A model generated the notes under the pieces. The model was not told the DNA's origin and did not search any database. It saw nothing but the letters and a program-made list of their open reading frames with translations. Made by a program: the position numbers and the translations under genes. Source: Desulfogranum marinum (lineage in GTDB: Bacteria; Desulfobacterota; Desulfobulbia; Desulfobulbales; Desulfobulbaceae). From it: DNA of 60,242 nt. The DNA lies in the NCBI RefSeq assembly GCF_016918565.1, contig NZ_JAFFQD010000033.1:1-60242 (forward strand), written 5' to 3'. Each line of letters opens with the position of its first letter. Positions within the stretch are counted from its first letter, which is position 1. This document shows positions 35,146-42,723 of this stretch, piece after piece.

Positions 35146-35557
35146 GGGTCCAAACGATCTCTATCCCCCTCCTCTCTTCTCCGCTCCTGCTCGTTGATTG
35201 CAGATGGCCACGCTGATGAAGGTTTCCCTTCACTCCAACCAGCGTGGTGCGGATGTTGGTTAAGCTCAACTTATCGCTGTGTGCAGAAAATGCACCTGCA
35301 CCATTTTCGTCCACTCCCGAGGTTCAGCTATAATCATACAATTGCAACTTACGGGCCATTGCCCCTGAGGTCCACATTCCTGTCGTTTGCCAACCAGGAC
35401 TACTATAGGGGATGCGATGCTGTGAGGTTTAAGGAAGAAGGGGGTAGCTGGTCGTGTACCTTGCCGGTACGGGACCTGCGAAAAGGAAAATGGCGGAAGG
35501 CCACCGTCTACGGAAACGGTGCATGGAGATGCAGAGACGGTTAATATTCAGCGCCGT
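35146..35557. other. Intergenic region
   Basis: No gene supported; minus-strand leader of the MgtC/DUF4010 gene at the left. The remainder shows no family or repeat. Confidence 0.35.
35282..35297 (-). promoter_or_regulatory. Candidate sigma-54 promoter upstream of the MgtC/DUF4010 gene
   Basis: The minus strand reads AGGTGCATTTTCTGCA. GG-N10-GC spacing is exact and TGCA matches the -12 half, but the -24 half differs from TGGCAC at three positions. It is weaker than the site at 26031-26046. Confidence 0.35.
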
Positions 35558-35788
35558 TCACTGTTTCCGGCGCTGCCAATGTCCTCCGTCTTTTTCGTAT
35601 TTTTGTTTAACGGCAGCCCAAGCGACCTTGTGCGCCACTTCCTCCCGGGAATCCTCGCCTTGGCGGGCATCTTTCTCTTTATACTGCTCCCATGCACTGT
35701 TGAATGCGGCACGATAAATATCCTGCGCCGCTTCGGGTAAAGCATCTCTGACAGGTTGCGGAAGGTCACTTAGACGTTGGTAAGGCAT
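35558..35788 (-). CDS. chaB: ChaB-family protein
   Basis: 76 residues from MPYQRLSDLPQPVRDALPEAAQDIY with GGAGG five bases before the ATG at 35788. The double helix pattern (LPEAAQDIYRAAFNSAWEQY and AHKVAWAAVKQKYEKDG) is the ChaB signature. Named as a regulator of the ChaA cation antiporter in E. coli, but widespread without ChaA; here no antiporter gene is adjacent. Confidence 0.92.
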   Translation of the reverse strand: MPYQRLSDLPQPVRDALPEAAQDIYRAAFNSAWEQYKEKDARQGEDSREEVAHKVAWAAVKQKYEKDGGHWQRRKQ

Positions 35789-35983
35789 GGAATCCTCCAG
35801 ATACAAACAACAATGGTAAACCCAGGGAGTGGTTGCTTGCAGGCACCAGGTATGTGCTATTCATATATCCCCGGTCGACGATGAAAATCCACCAGCACCC
35901 CACGGAGCAATACCAAGGAGGCACGACAGTTCCACCAACAGGATAACCCGGCCGCCTGCAAACAGGGCTGGAGCAGCCCCTGA

Positions 35984-36832
35984 TCAGCCTCCTTCTATCC
36001 AGTCTAGAAGTTCCGGAAAAAAGTAGAGCATACCTTCCACTACCCCGGCGGCATAGTTACCGTTCAGCGAAGAGAGGCTGCCCTGAGCACAATACAGCCT
36101 GGACTGCTGCTGTTTTTCTGTCAATGCTGCAATCGCCTCCCTGCGGACATCTGCAGCAGCGTTTTTTACTAGTATCGCCTGCAGTCCACTGGTCAACGCA
36201 TCAAGATCATTGTCGCTGTCTCCTGCAAAAACAGCCTGTTGTTGGGGGACACCCTCCTGATCCAACAAAAAAGTGATAGCCTCGAGTTTGTTGGCCGATG
36301 CCGGCAATACGTCAAGCAGTCCCAGATTTTCGGCCTCGTCAAGGCTCCAAATCAGATTGGCGGCGACCTTGTTGGCTTCCAGAATGGTACAAATCTCCTC
36401 TATGAGGCGGCTCCGTTCAACATCGGGATCGGTAAAATAACTGAGTTTGAACGTGTTTTGCTTCTCCGGCGGCTGCAGCCATATATGCTCGACCTCTTTG
36501 GCTGCGATCAGTTCATCGAGTTCTCCTTGTTCGAGCCCATTCCAATCCGCTCCGATATGTTCCTGCCACGCCGGATCGAGCAGCCATGCACCATCGCGCA
36601 ATCGGTAGAGAGTCGTCCCCACATCGCCGATAACAAAATCAGGAACAGGCAACTGATAATCGGTCAGCGCCTGCTCCACCAATATCCTGTCGCGTCCGCT
36701 CACATATGCCAAGCGGACCTTTGGATGAAGAGCAAGCCTTGTCAGCAGCGGACGAGCAAGCTCCGACTCGGTTTGACTACCATTGGGAATAAGCGTTCGA
36801 TCCAGATCACTGCAGAGAAGTAACGTCTTCAT
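35984..36832 (-). CDS. HAD-IIB phosphatase, sucrose-phosphate-phosphatase-like
   Basis: 282 residues. HAD motif I LLCSDLDRTLIPNG (nucleophile Asp and acid/base Asp), motif II VSGRDR, motif III Lys in ANKLEA, motif IV FAGDSDNDLDAL. The cap region and length are like sucrose-6F-phosphate phosphatase, but glucosylglycerate or mannosylglycerate phosphatases are related. Its start lies 26 bp inside the end of the glycosidase gene, so the two are translationally coupled and probably act on the same sugar, for example a compatible solute. Confidence 0.8.
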   Translation of the reverse strand: MKTLLLCSDLDRTLIPNGSQTESELARPLLTRLALHPKVRLAYVSGRDRILVEQALTDYQLPVPDFVIGDVGTTLYRLRDGAWLLDPAWQEHIGADWNGLEQGELDELIAAKEVEHIWLQPPEKQNTFKLSYFTDPDVERSRLIEEICTILEANKVAANLIWSLDEAENLGLLDVLPASANKLEAITFLLDQEGVPQQQAVFAGDSDNDLDALTSGLQAILVKNAAADVRREAIAALTEKQQQSRLYCAQGSLSSLNGNYAAGVVEGMLYFFPELLDWIEGG

Positions 36833-38117
36833 TGGTAGCAAAAACCTTTTTACCTTGTACGGCATGAAATCCCATCAGTGCAGCAGAAGCACTCCAGCAC
36901 TGGGCTGAATTTCCGCCGGGACGAAAATGTTGACCATGTATATACTCAGCAAACCCCCATTCGCGACCATCCATTGCCAACTGGTTGGCCTGGTTGATCC
37001 CATCCAGATAAGCCTGGGCGCTATTGACCTGTCCACGCTGAGCGAGATCAGCCACATAAAATCCTGTAAGCATCTGCCAGAGGCCACCGTTATGAAACTC
37101 ATAGGGGTGATTCTTAAAATCGTAGGAGAAGGTGATCTTCAGGTCCTCCCAGTCCCGATCGACCGGTTGAATGACAGGGTAAAAAGCCGGCAGCAACTTC
37201 ATTGTCCGCGGCGTCACATATTTCTCCACATACTGGTCCACCTTCCCACGGCGTGCATCACTTGCCACACCGAGCAGAGAAGCGAGAACGTTGGCAAATG
37301 CGTCAAATCGGTACCCGTATCCATGGGGCGAAAAAAACGGCATCCAATACCGCTGCGTACATCGGTCAGCTGCTTTTCGTCCTTTCTCGAACAGCACCTC
37401 ATGATAGACATGGGTCGGAATTTTATCCTGGGAACCAAACCAGTAGTTGTCTTGTATCATTTGCTCCAGCCGGCCTATCTTGTCCACCAGATCGGGGCGT
37501 TCGACATGCCTGAAGCGGTTATGAAGAAAACACCAGGAGCGCAATGCCTGCAGGTAGATCAACTGATCGTAGAGGATATAGCCATTGTGGATGTATTCAT
37601 CCGACCAGTCACCTGTAGCCGGGACGTACAAAAAACCACGGTTATTGAATTCCCAGGCACCGAGAAGAAACATGACCCGGTCAAGGACCGGCATTAGCTG
37701 TTCAAGAAAGCGGTCGTCACCAATCGAGCGCCAGTATTCGGTTGCACCGATCACAAACCAGAGCGCGGCGTCTACCCGACCGGCTGTACCACCATAACTG
37801 ACCCTGCCGTTATTCATGTCGACATTGCTGGGAATCTCCCCATGCGGCCCCTGGTGGTCGGCTAATGTCTTTAACGTCAGACGGAATGCATCATGCAGAT
37901 CCAACTCCTCGGTCATCAGAGCGCCGAGCCCGACAATAACGCCGTCTCGCCCCCAGATACGCCGGTAGTTGTCGTTATCGGCTAGACTGGCAATGAAGCC
38001 ATGCTGTGTGGCGCACTTTCGCACTAGTTGTACTGCCCGCTCCAGTGGTTCATCTCCGTAGGTTGGATACATTGCTGTCATTGTCTTTTCAAAGAATAAT
38101 GGTTCATTGGCATGCAT
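36807..38117 (-). CDS. (alpha/alpha)6 glycoside hydrolase, amylo-alpha-1,6-glucosidase/invertase-like
   Basis: About 436 residues from MHANEPLFFEKTM; the frame extends upstream to 38525 but that part lacks family sequence. ATGs at 38081 and 38072 are alternatives, and none has a strong ribosome site. Motifs: DNYRRIWGRDGVIVGLG, GEIPSNVD, GGTAGRVDAALWFV, YVPATGDWSDEY, and the repeated aromatic helices of a six-hairpin barrel. Such enzymes include glycogen-debranching glucosidases and neutral invertases. The pairing with an SPP-like phosphatase favours sucrose or a glucosyl compatible solute. It shows no signal peptide, so it is cytoplasmic. Confidence 0.75.
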   Translation of the reverse strand: MHANEPLFFEKTMTAMYPTYGDEPLERAVQLVRKCATQHGFIASLADNDNYRRIWGRDGVIVGLGALMTEELDLHDAFRLTLKTLADHQGPHGEIPSNVDMNNGRVSYGGTAGRVDAALWFVIGATEYWRSIGDDRFLEQLMPVLDRVMFLLGAWEFNNRGFLYVPATGDWSDEYIHNGYILYDQLIYLQALRSWCFLHNRFRHVERPDLVDKIGRLEQMIQDNYWFGSQDKIPTHVYHEVLFEKGRKAADRCTQRYWMPFFSPHGYGYRFDAFANVLASLLGVASDARRGKVDQYVEKYVTPRTMKLLPAFYPVIQPVDRDWEDLKITFSYDFKNHPYEFHNGGLWQMLTGFYVADLAQRGQVNSAQAYLDGINQANQLAMDGREWGFAEYIHGQHFRPGGNSAQCWSASAALMGFHAVQGKKVFATNEDVTSLQ

Positions 38118-38347
38118 TACAATTGACGGTAAACACCCTAGCCCGACAGCACAAGCAAAGAATTGGGCTCCTCTCCAGCCCCCGCAACAGGCACTGCCCT
38201 GCTGAATGGCAAACAATTTGCTGAACTTACAATAAAAGGAGGAAAAAAAACAGGCGATGTCGGACAAATAGTGCCGACGCACACTGTACGTTGCTGACCA
38301 ATAAATCGGACGGAAAACCACCGTCCAGTGAGATGGGAGTATAAAGT

Positions 38348-38749
38348 ATGCAAAATCAACAACAGCTGAGAAATCTCGATGCGCTGCTCGGATATGGCCT
38401 GGGGGCTCAAGATGGGAACATAGGCTCCTGTAAGGATTTCCTGTTTGACGATAGAGACTGGAAAGTGCGATATGTGGTTGCTGATACACGAAAATGGCTT
38501 CCAGGCCGAAAAGTGCTCCTTTCACCTATATCCATCGGCCCGATCGATGTGATCAGCAGGGCCATGAAAATAGAACTGACCTAAGAGCAGGTCGAATCAG
38601 CGCCGCCCCTGGATAGCGATGCTCCTGTTTCCCGCCAATATGAGCAATTCTACAATCAATATTTTCAATGGGATGCTTACTGGGTCGGGACAGCAATTTG
38701 GGCCAATTACCTTCCCCCCAATTTCTTCCATAAATTATTGCGATGCTAG
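38348..38749 (+). pseudogene. PRC-barrel protein gene, interrupted by TAA and possibly cut by the plasmid-derived region
   Basis: The first 78 codons encode a PRC-barrel domain (GYGLGAQDGNIGSCKDFLFDD, VRYVVADTRKWLPGRKVLLSP). A TAA at 38582-38584 follows KIELT, yet the frame continues with typical family sequence (EQVESAPPLDSDAPVSRQYEQFY) to about TyrTrp-Val-Gly near 38690, after which the match fades before TAG at 38747. It thus has a nonsense codon and perhaps a truncated end at the border with the repressor and conjugation region. Confidence 0.65.
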
Positions 38750-38757
38750 AGGCGAAA

Positions 38758-39318
38758 CTAACTTGCTCCCCATCTTTTTTCTAACGCGATTAATCTGCTT
38801 TCAAGCTCAGTAATGCGTTTCTTAAGAGCCTGATTCTCTACATTTTGTATTGAGGCCTCGTACACGACATCAATAAATCCTTCCAGTATCTTGCTATATA
38901 CATCCTGAGCGGAGAGTATATCATTCACCTTCTGGGTCTTTTCTCTATATTGCGGGCTGGCATGATACCTCAACTCCTCCTCCCTAACGAGTAGCGCTCG
39001 GTCAGGCAGTTCTGTGATCAAGGGTTTCGATTCTCTTTTGCTTGCATCTACTGGCGCATCATCTCCCGAGGATGGTGGAACACTCGTTTCCAGCAAACTC
39101 CGTCCAAGAGCGAGCATTTCTTCATACGTCAACTGAAAGTAAGCCGCTATTTTTGAACGAGCTTCCTCTGACCCAGGCTTTCGCCCTTTTATAATTGCAC
39201 TGAGATACCCCTTATCAATGTGTTGTTGCCTCGCGAGTCTACTTTGCGCTCCCCTACCCTCTGTTTCTAACAAATGAATGAGCGCTGCCTGAAAATTGTC
39301 TGAAATTGATTGTGCCAT
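38758..39318 (-). CDS. XRE-type phage/plasmid repressor
   Basis: 186 residues starting MAQSISDNFQAALIHLL at 39318. The N-terminal helix-turn-helix has RLARQQHIDKGYLSAIIKGRKPG, typical of the Cro/CI group. The C-terminal third is a coiled coil (VENQALKKRITELESRLIALEK), probably for oligomerisation. It is divergent from a Cro-like gene across a 113-bp operator region, the usual maintenance switch of mobile elements. Confidence 0.85.
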   Translation of the reverse strand: MAQSISDNFQAALIHLLETEGRGAQSRLARQQHIDKGYLSAIIKGRKPGSEEARSKIAAYFQLTYEEMLALGRSLLETSVPPSSGDDAPVDASKRESKPLITELPDRALLVREEELRYHASPQYREKTQKVNDILSAQDVYSKILEGFIDVVYEASIQNVENQALKKRITELESRLIALEKRWGAS

Positions 39319-39431
39319 AAGGCAAACTCTAGAGCATATGCTCAATTTTTGAAAGGATGGAATGCCTGTTTGGCAAACCACCTTTATTTTTTTGTTGACC
39401 AAAAAGACAACATGTTGATATAAAGTAGACC
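39319..39431. promoter_or_regulatory. Divergent operator/promoter region of the repressor switch
   Basis: Contains a perfect 12-bp palindrome GAGCATATGCTC (39332-39343) and an 11-bp palindrome GTTTGGCAAAC (39368-39378). The half-site GGCAAAC occurs again at 39321-39327. A rightward sigma-70 promoter has TTGACC (39395-39400), an 18-bp spacer and TATAAA (39419-39424). Confidence 0.65.
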
Positions 39432-39668
39432 ATGAATTCTACAAAAAAACGGATCACCCAAAAAGAAATAGCCCATTCGGCCAACATCAGCCCAGATTTC
39501 CTTTCGCATATCATTCGTGGAAGACGACGTTGTCCGCGCGATGCGGCTCTACGGCTCGAAAAAGTCACAGGCATAAGCAAAGTGGTCTGGGTATGGGGGA
39601 CACCAGAAGAAATTCGTTCTGCTGTGCACGAGTACAAACATCAGCAAGGACAACAAAATGGATATTGA
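39432..39668 (+). CDS. Cro-like XRE regulator, probably leaderless mRNA
   Basis: 78 residues. The helix-turn-helix is ITQKEIAHSANISPDFLSHIIRGRRR. The ATG lies seven bases after the TATAAA box, so the predicted transcript would start at or next to the start codon, and no Shine-Dalgarno sequence is present; leaderless repressor transcripts are known from lambda. The stop overlaps the next gene's start. It heads the rightward operon that leads to the replication initiator. Confidence 0.78.
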   Translation: MNSTKKRITQKEIAHSANISPDFLSHIIRGRRRCPRDAALRLEKVTGISKVVWVWGTPEEIRSAVHEYKHQQGQQNGY

Positions 39669-39981
39669 AACAAGATTAGCTGCCATTGAAGAGATGCAGA
39701 ACAAAATCCTTGCCCTGCTATCAAACCCTCAACCCAAATCGTTGCCTTTCATGAACCTCAAAGAGGCCGCGGACTACGTTGGTTATTCCTATCACCACTT
39801 CAGAAGACTTGCTGTCGAGCAAAGAATGATTCCTTTTTCCAGACCATCAGGGCAGCAAAAAGGAAAAGTGCTCTTTAAAAAAGCTGATTTGGACAAATTC
39901 ATAACAGATTCTACTAAGGAAAACTACTCATCCCTTTCTGTTGGTAGAAGAAGAAAATCCAAAAGAATCAGCTATTGGTAG
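39658..39981 (+). CDS. Excisionase/MerR-like helix-turn-helix protein
   Basis: 107 residues. MNLKEAADYVGYSYHHFRRLAVEQRMIPFSRPSG followed by VLFKKADLDKFI is the winged-helix pattern of excisionase-type DNA-binding proteins. A short coiled N-terminus and a very basic tail (GRRRKSKRISYW) surround it. It overlaps the Cro-like gene by 11 bp. No integrase lies next to it, so it may rather regulate or assist replication of the plasmid-derived region. Confidence 0.75.
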   Translation: MDIETRLAAIEEMQNKILALLSNPQPKSLPFMNLKEAADYVGYSYHHFRRLAVEQRMIPFSRPSGQQKGKVLFKKADLDKFITDSTKENYSSLSVGRRRKSKRISYW

Positions 39982-39990
39982 GTCGTCACA

Positions 39991-40881
39991 ATGGACTCAA
40001 GAGACATCGCCTTACCTCCTGGTATAGAAAAATTGCCCCAAGAGCTACAGGATAAGATAAAGCATTGCATAGCAAACTCCCCCTTGCCCGAGTGGCCTGA
40101 ACATTCTCGTGGAATGCCAAATATTTTCCTCAGGTCCTCACTCTTTGCCATCATCCAACGCGGACACCGAGAGGCCGTCAAAGGGGATAAGATTGAGACC
40201 GTGAATGGTTTCGACATTTGTTACACCGGATGGAGGCTTGACCAGGGTGACCTCGATGTCTTGGCCCATGCGTACCATTTAGTTTCTAAAAACAACAAAT
40301 GCTCAGGTGGGGAATATATCCAAATTACCGCCAAAGGGTTCCTTCGAGATCTCGGCCGTTCAGCCGGTAAATCTGGCCGAGAATGGTTGAAAGATGCCCT
40401 CAGGAGGCTCTCAGCATCAGCGGTGGAAATTAGGTTTGAGATAACCGATCAATGCAGAAATGAAACATACACCTATGTCGGCTCATTGATTGATGAGTTT
40501 TGCCACAATGAACAGAGTCACACCTATTGCCTCAAATGCAATAGCAGGCTCGTTAAAGTCTTTGAAGCTGGCTGGACTCAACTCCAATGGCAGCAGAGAC
40601 TCAGCCTTCGCACCAGCCTGGCAAAATGGCTTCACGGTTTTTACTCCAGTCACCGCGAGCCCTATTCTCTGAAAGTCGTCACCATCAAACGGCTGTGCGG
40701 CTCACGATGCAGGAGATTATCCGATTACAGGGGCAAACTTCGTGTTGCCCTAGATGAACTGGTCATTGTTGGCGCCCTTTTGTCGTGGATTATCGATGAT
40801 ACCGACAAGGTCCACGTGGAGAAAAGCTCCTTTTTTTCAGCCCAAGACAGGGGGCATAGCAGTCGTAAGGAGGGGGCATAG
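39991..40881 (+). CDS. trfA: TrfA-type plasmid replication initiator
   Basis: 296 residues, close to the 33-kDa form of RK2 TrfA. Family features: MPNIFLRSSLFAIIQRG near residue 40, then WRLDQGDLDVLAHAYHL, FLRDLGRSAGKSG with EWLKDALRRLSA, and a second winged domain (LRTSLAKWLHGFYSSH, IKRLCGS). TrfA binds iterons and loads host DnaB. The gene's last codons lie inside the first iteron and its TAG stop is inside the second. This indicates a self-contained replicon. Confidence 0.88.
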   Translation: MDSRDIALPPGIEKLPQELQDKIKHCIANSPLPEWPEHSRGMPNIFLRSSLFAIIQRGHREAVKGDKIETVNGFDICYTGWRLDQGDLDVLAHAYHLVSKNNKCSGGEYIQITAKGFLRDLGRSAGKSGREWLKDALRRLSASAVEIRFEITDQCRNETYTYVGSLIDEFCHNEQSHTYCLKCNSRLVKVFEAGWTQLQWQQRLSLRTSLAKWLHGFYSSHREPYSLKVVTIKRLCGSRCRRLSDYRGKLRVALDELVIVGALLSWIIDDTDKVHVEKSSFFSAQDRGHSSRKEGA

Positions 40882-41025
40882 CGATCGTAAGCTGGGGGCA
40901 TAGCAGTCGCACAAGGGGGGCATAAAGGTCGTAAGCCGGGGGCATAGCAGTCGTAACGGGGGGCATAAAGGTCGTATGCCAGGGGGCATAGCGATCGTAA
41001 GGAGGGGGCATAGCGGTCGCACTGG
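40850..41025. repeat. Eight 22-bp iterons
   Basis: Repeats begin at 40850, 40872, 40894, 40916, 40938, 40959, 40982 and 41004. The conserved core is GGGGGCATARM followed by RRTCGYAM, with about five variable bases at the end. Spacing is 22 bp with a single 21/23 compensation, that is two helical turns, so all copies face the same side of the DNA. Direct abutment and position right after trfA fit initiator-binding iterons. Confidence 0.92.
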
Positions 41026-41086
41026 CCCGAGGAAAATAACTTATAACCTATCGACATTATAGAACATCTGGAACGACCCAGATCCC

Positions 41087-41121
41087 TTTAATCTTTTTTA
41101 ATCTATATTTAATCTTTTAAA
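41087..41121. other. AT-rich direct repeats, candidate DNA unwinding element of oriV
   Basis: TTTAATC occurs at 41087, 41097 and 41108, each followed by T/A-rich sequence, giving three 10-13-bp AT repeats within 35 bp. They lie about 60 bp beyond the last iteron, the usual order in iteron origins. They end five bases before the next start codon. Confidence 0.65.
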
Positions 41122-41125
41122 GGCA

Positions 41126-41668
41126 ATGACACACACAGAAATTTGGAACCTTGCAATTATTTGGGTCAAGTCTCATCGGGTACTCATCCGTTGTGTTGCT
41201 GCTCGCTACAGTCCGTATATGGGGTGCAGCGCCCAAGATCTTGAGAGTGAAGCTCTGCTTGTCGCTTACCTCACCCTCCGCGACCTGGTGCGAAACAATA
41301 AAGACCTGTCCCTTATGAACCGCTATTTCCGGGTCATTTTCCGCTCCCGCTGCATCCATATGGCCATGGGGGTCGACATGGTGCATGAACTCGATACAGA
41401 GCGCATGAAGGCTGAACAAAGAGAAGAGAGGACGTTTGACCCTAAACTGGATCAACAGTTGATCGAAGCTTCCCTCCTCTGCCTTACCGAGCGTCAACGA
41501 CTGGTTGCCCAATGGATTTTAAGCCAGGATATCCCGGTTAACGTGAGCCTGATAGGCCAACGTTTTGGCATCACAGCCAGAGGGGTAAGGAAACTCATCA
41601 ACAATGCAATATTTCGGATCGAAAATGGACATCACAGAGTATGCAAAACAGTCACAGCTCTCACGTAA
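41126..41668 (+). CDS. Sigma-70-like / helix-turn-helix protein next to the origin
   Basis: 180 residues. DLESEALLVAYLTLRDL resembles a sigma region 2 helix, and LCLTERQRLVAQWILSQDIPVNVSLIGQRFGITARGVRKLINNAI is a region-4-type helix-turn-helix (given as a pattern). It could direct transcription of the conjugation operon or be an unrelated activator. The ribosome site (AAAGG) is unusually close to the ATG, and the start lies beside the AT-rich origin repeats, so origin melting and expression may be linked. Confidence 0.6.
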   Translation: MTHTEIWNLAIIWVKSHRVLIRCVAARYSPYMGCSAQDLESEALLVAYLTLRDLVRNNKDLSLMNRYFRVIFRSRCIHMAMGVDMVHELDTERMKAEQREERTFDPKLDQQLIEASLLCLTERQRLVAQWILSQDIPVNVSLIGQRFGITARGVRKLINNAIFRIENGHHRVCKTVTALT

Positions 41669-42056
41669 AATTTTACGTTGGATGGTCAACAAAGAAGTCA
41701 TTCATAATCCTCTTCGACAAGGGGATATCTCAAATCTCAAATTTCTCGAAAAAGTATGGGCCAAGCAAGAGTTCATCCGAGGGCAATTAAGCAAATACTC
41801 AAAGGCACGACGGCTGCGTTTACTGGAAAATTCAGCATTTGAAACCAAGTGGGAAAGATATGCGTACGGTCGATTCTGCAACCTTGACAAAGGCAAACGA
41901 CTCAGCATGAAACAGCTGGCCTCTGAGATAGAATCAACTTTTGGTTTTACTCCAGGATACCATGAGATCAGGAACCTCTATAAGGTCCGGGAAAAGGCCT
42001 ATAACAAGCGCAAGGCAATAAGTAAAAAGCAACACGAGAGTGAGCTGAGAAATTAG
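41625..42056 (+). CDS. Hypothetical DNA-binding-like protein
   Basis: 143 residues from MDITEYAKQSQLSRKIL, overlapping the upstream gene by 44 bp. The N-terminus resembles a helix-turn-helix (YAKQSQLSRKILRWMVNKEVIHNPL), the middle is basic, and the end (SMKQLASEIESTFGFTPGYHEI) resembles a second one. No family recognised. Position suggests regulation of transfer genes. Confidence 0.55.
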   Translation: MDITEYAKQSQLSRKILRWMVNKEVIHNPLRQGDISNLKFLEKVWAKQEFIRGQLSKYSKARRLRLLENSAFETKWERYAYGRFCNLDKGKRLSMKQLASEIESTFGFTPGYHEIRNLYKVREKAYNKRKAISKKQHESELRN

Positions 42057-42076
42057 TAAAAAACTACAAATGAAGA

Positions 42077-42097
42077 AAAAGAAACAACGTTTCTTTT
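42077..42097 (+). repeat. AT-rich hairpin between regulatory and transfer genes
   Basis: AAAAGAAAC and GTTTCTTTT form a perfect 9-bp stem with a three-base loop, 20 bp after the stop at 42056. It could attenuate transcription into the transfer operon. Confidence 0.4.
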
Positions 42098-42119
42098 ACT
42101 TGGTAAACGTGAGGGGGCA

Positions 42120-42677
42120 ATGGCAATCAAACAACTCGTAACCAGGATAGCGATATCGATACCCATTTCCATGGCCCTGCTGACCACATCCACTGGGGCA
42201 AACCTGGAGATTCGGCAGGAGGTGTATCACTACCAGATGGCATTTACCCAAGACGTTGCAACCGAGACTTTTGTTCTTTCCCCTGTTGTAGATCCAGCAG
42301 CAGAAGAAACGGTTACTCCAGCCCCTCCCCATCCGAACCCAGCAACTGTTGCGCATTTTACCAATCCAATCACGATTAATTTCCTGATCAATAGCCACCA
42401 AATCGACCCTAGTGATCAGGACAAAATGCTATCCCGTTTACGAGAGCTGGAGGTACCACAGGATACTCCGTTGAAGGTGACTGGATACACCTGTCAGAAA
42501 GGGCCGGATTACTTCAACAAGTGGCTGGCAAATGAGCGGGCAAAAGCAGTTGCAGCACTCCTCAAAAACCACGGATACACCGTTGGCAAAATCGTGGGAA
42601 AAGGCGATGTGGATCTGATCAGCAGAAGCTTCTTCCCTGTGAACCGTCGAGTTGAGATTACCCTACTCAAAAATTGA
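42120..42677 (+). CDS. Exported OmpA-like C-terminal domain protein
   Basis: 185 residues with an N-terminal signal (TRIAISIPISMALLTTSTGA). The C-terminal half matches an OmpA/MotB peptidoglycan-binding pattern: TINFLINSHQIDPSDQDKM, VTGYTC, KWLANERAKAVAALLKNHGY, and NRRVEITL. GAGGGGG precedes the ATG. As the first exported protein of the operon it may anchor the transfer apparatus to the cell wall. This is not a standard F-operon gene. Confidence 0.75.
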   Translation: MAIKQLVTRIAISIPISMALLTTSTGANLEIRQEVYHYQMAFTQDVATETFVLSPVVDPAAEETVTPAPPHPNPATVAHFTNPITINFLINSHQIDPSDQDKMLSRLRELEVPQDTPLKVTGYTCQKGPDYFNKWLANERAKAVAALLKNHGYTVGKIVGKGDVDLISRSFFPVNRRVEITLLKN

Positions 42678-42723
42678 ACCTGTCCATGTTGGGCAAACCG
42701 CAATTTCTACCAAGGAGAAAACC

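Noticed and set aside
35843-35860. Sigma-54-like GG-N10-GC on the plus strand near chaB
   Set aside because: No rightward gene follows, and the minus-strand match toward chaB has the wrong spacing.
36927-37697. 256-codon plus-strand frame
   Set aside because: Antisense to the glycoside hydrolase with intact motifs.
40850-41025. Possible CRISPR array
   Set aside because: Repeats are directly adjacent without unique spacers and lie after an initiator gene; no cas genes are present.
40725-41057. Minus-strand frames encoding repetitive YAP/LCPP peptides over the iterons
   Set aside because: All three minus frames stay open because the 22-bp iterons lack stop codons in reverse; there is no ribosome site. 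It is a by-product of the origin repeats.
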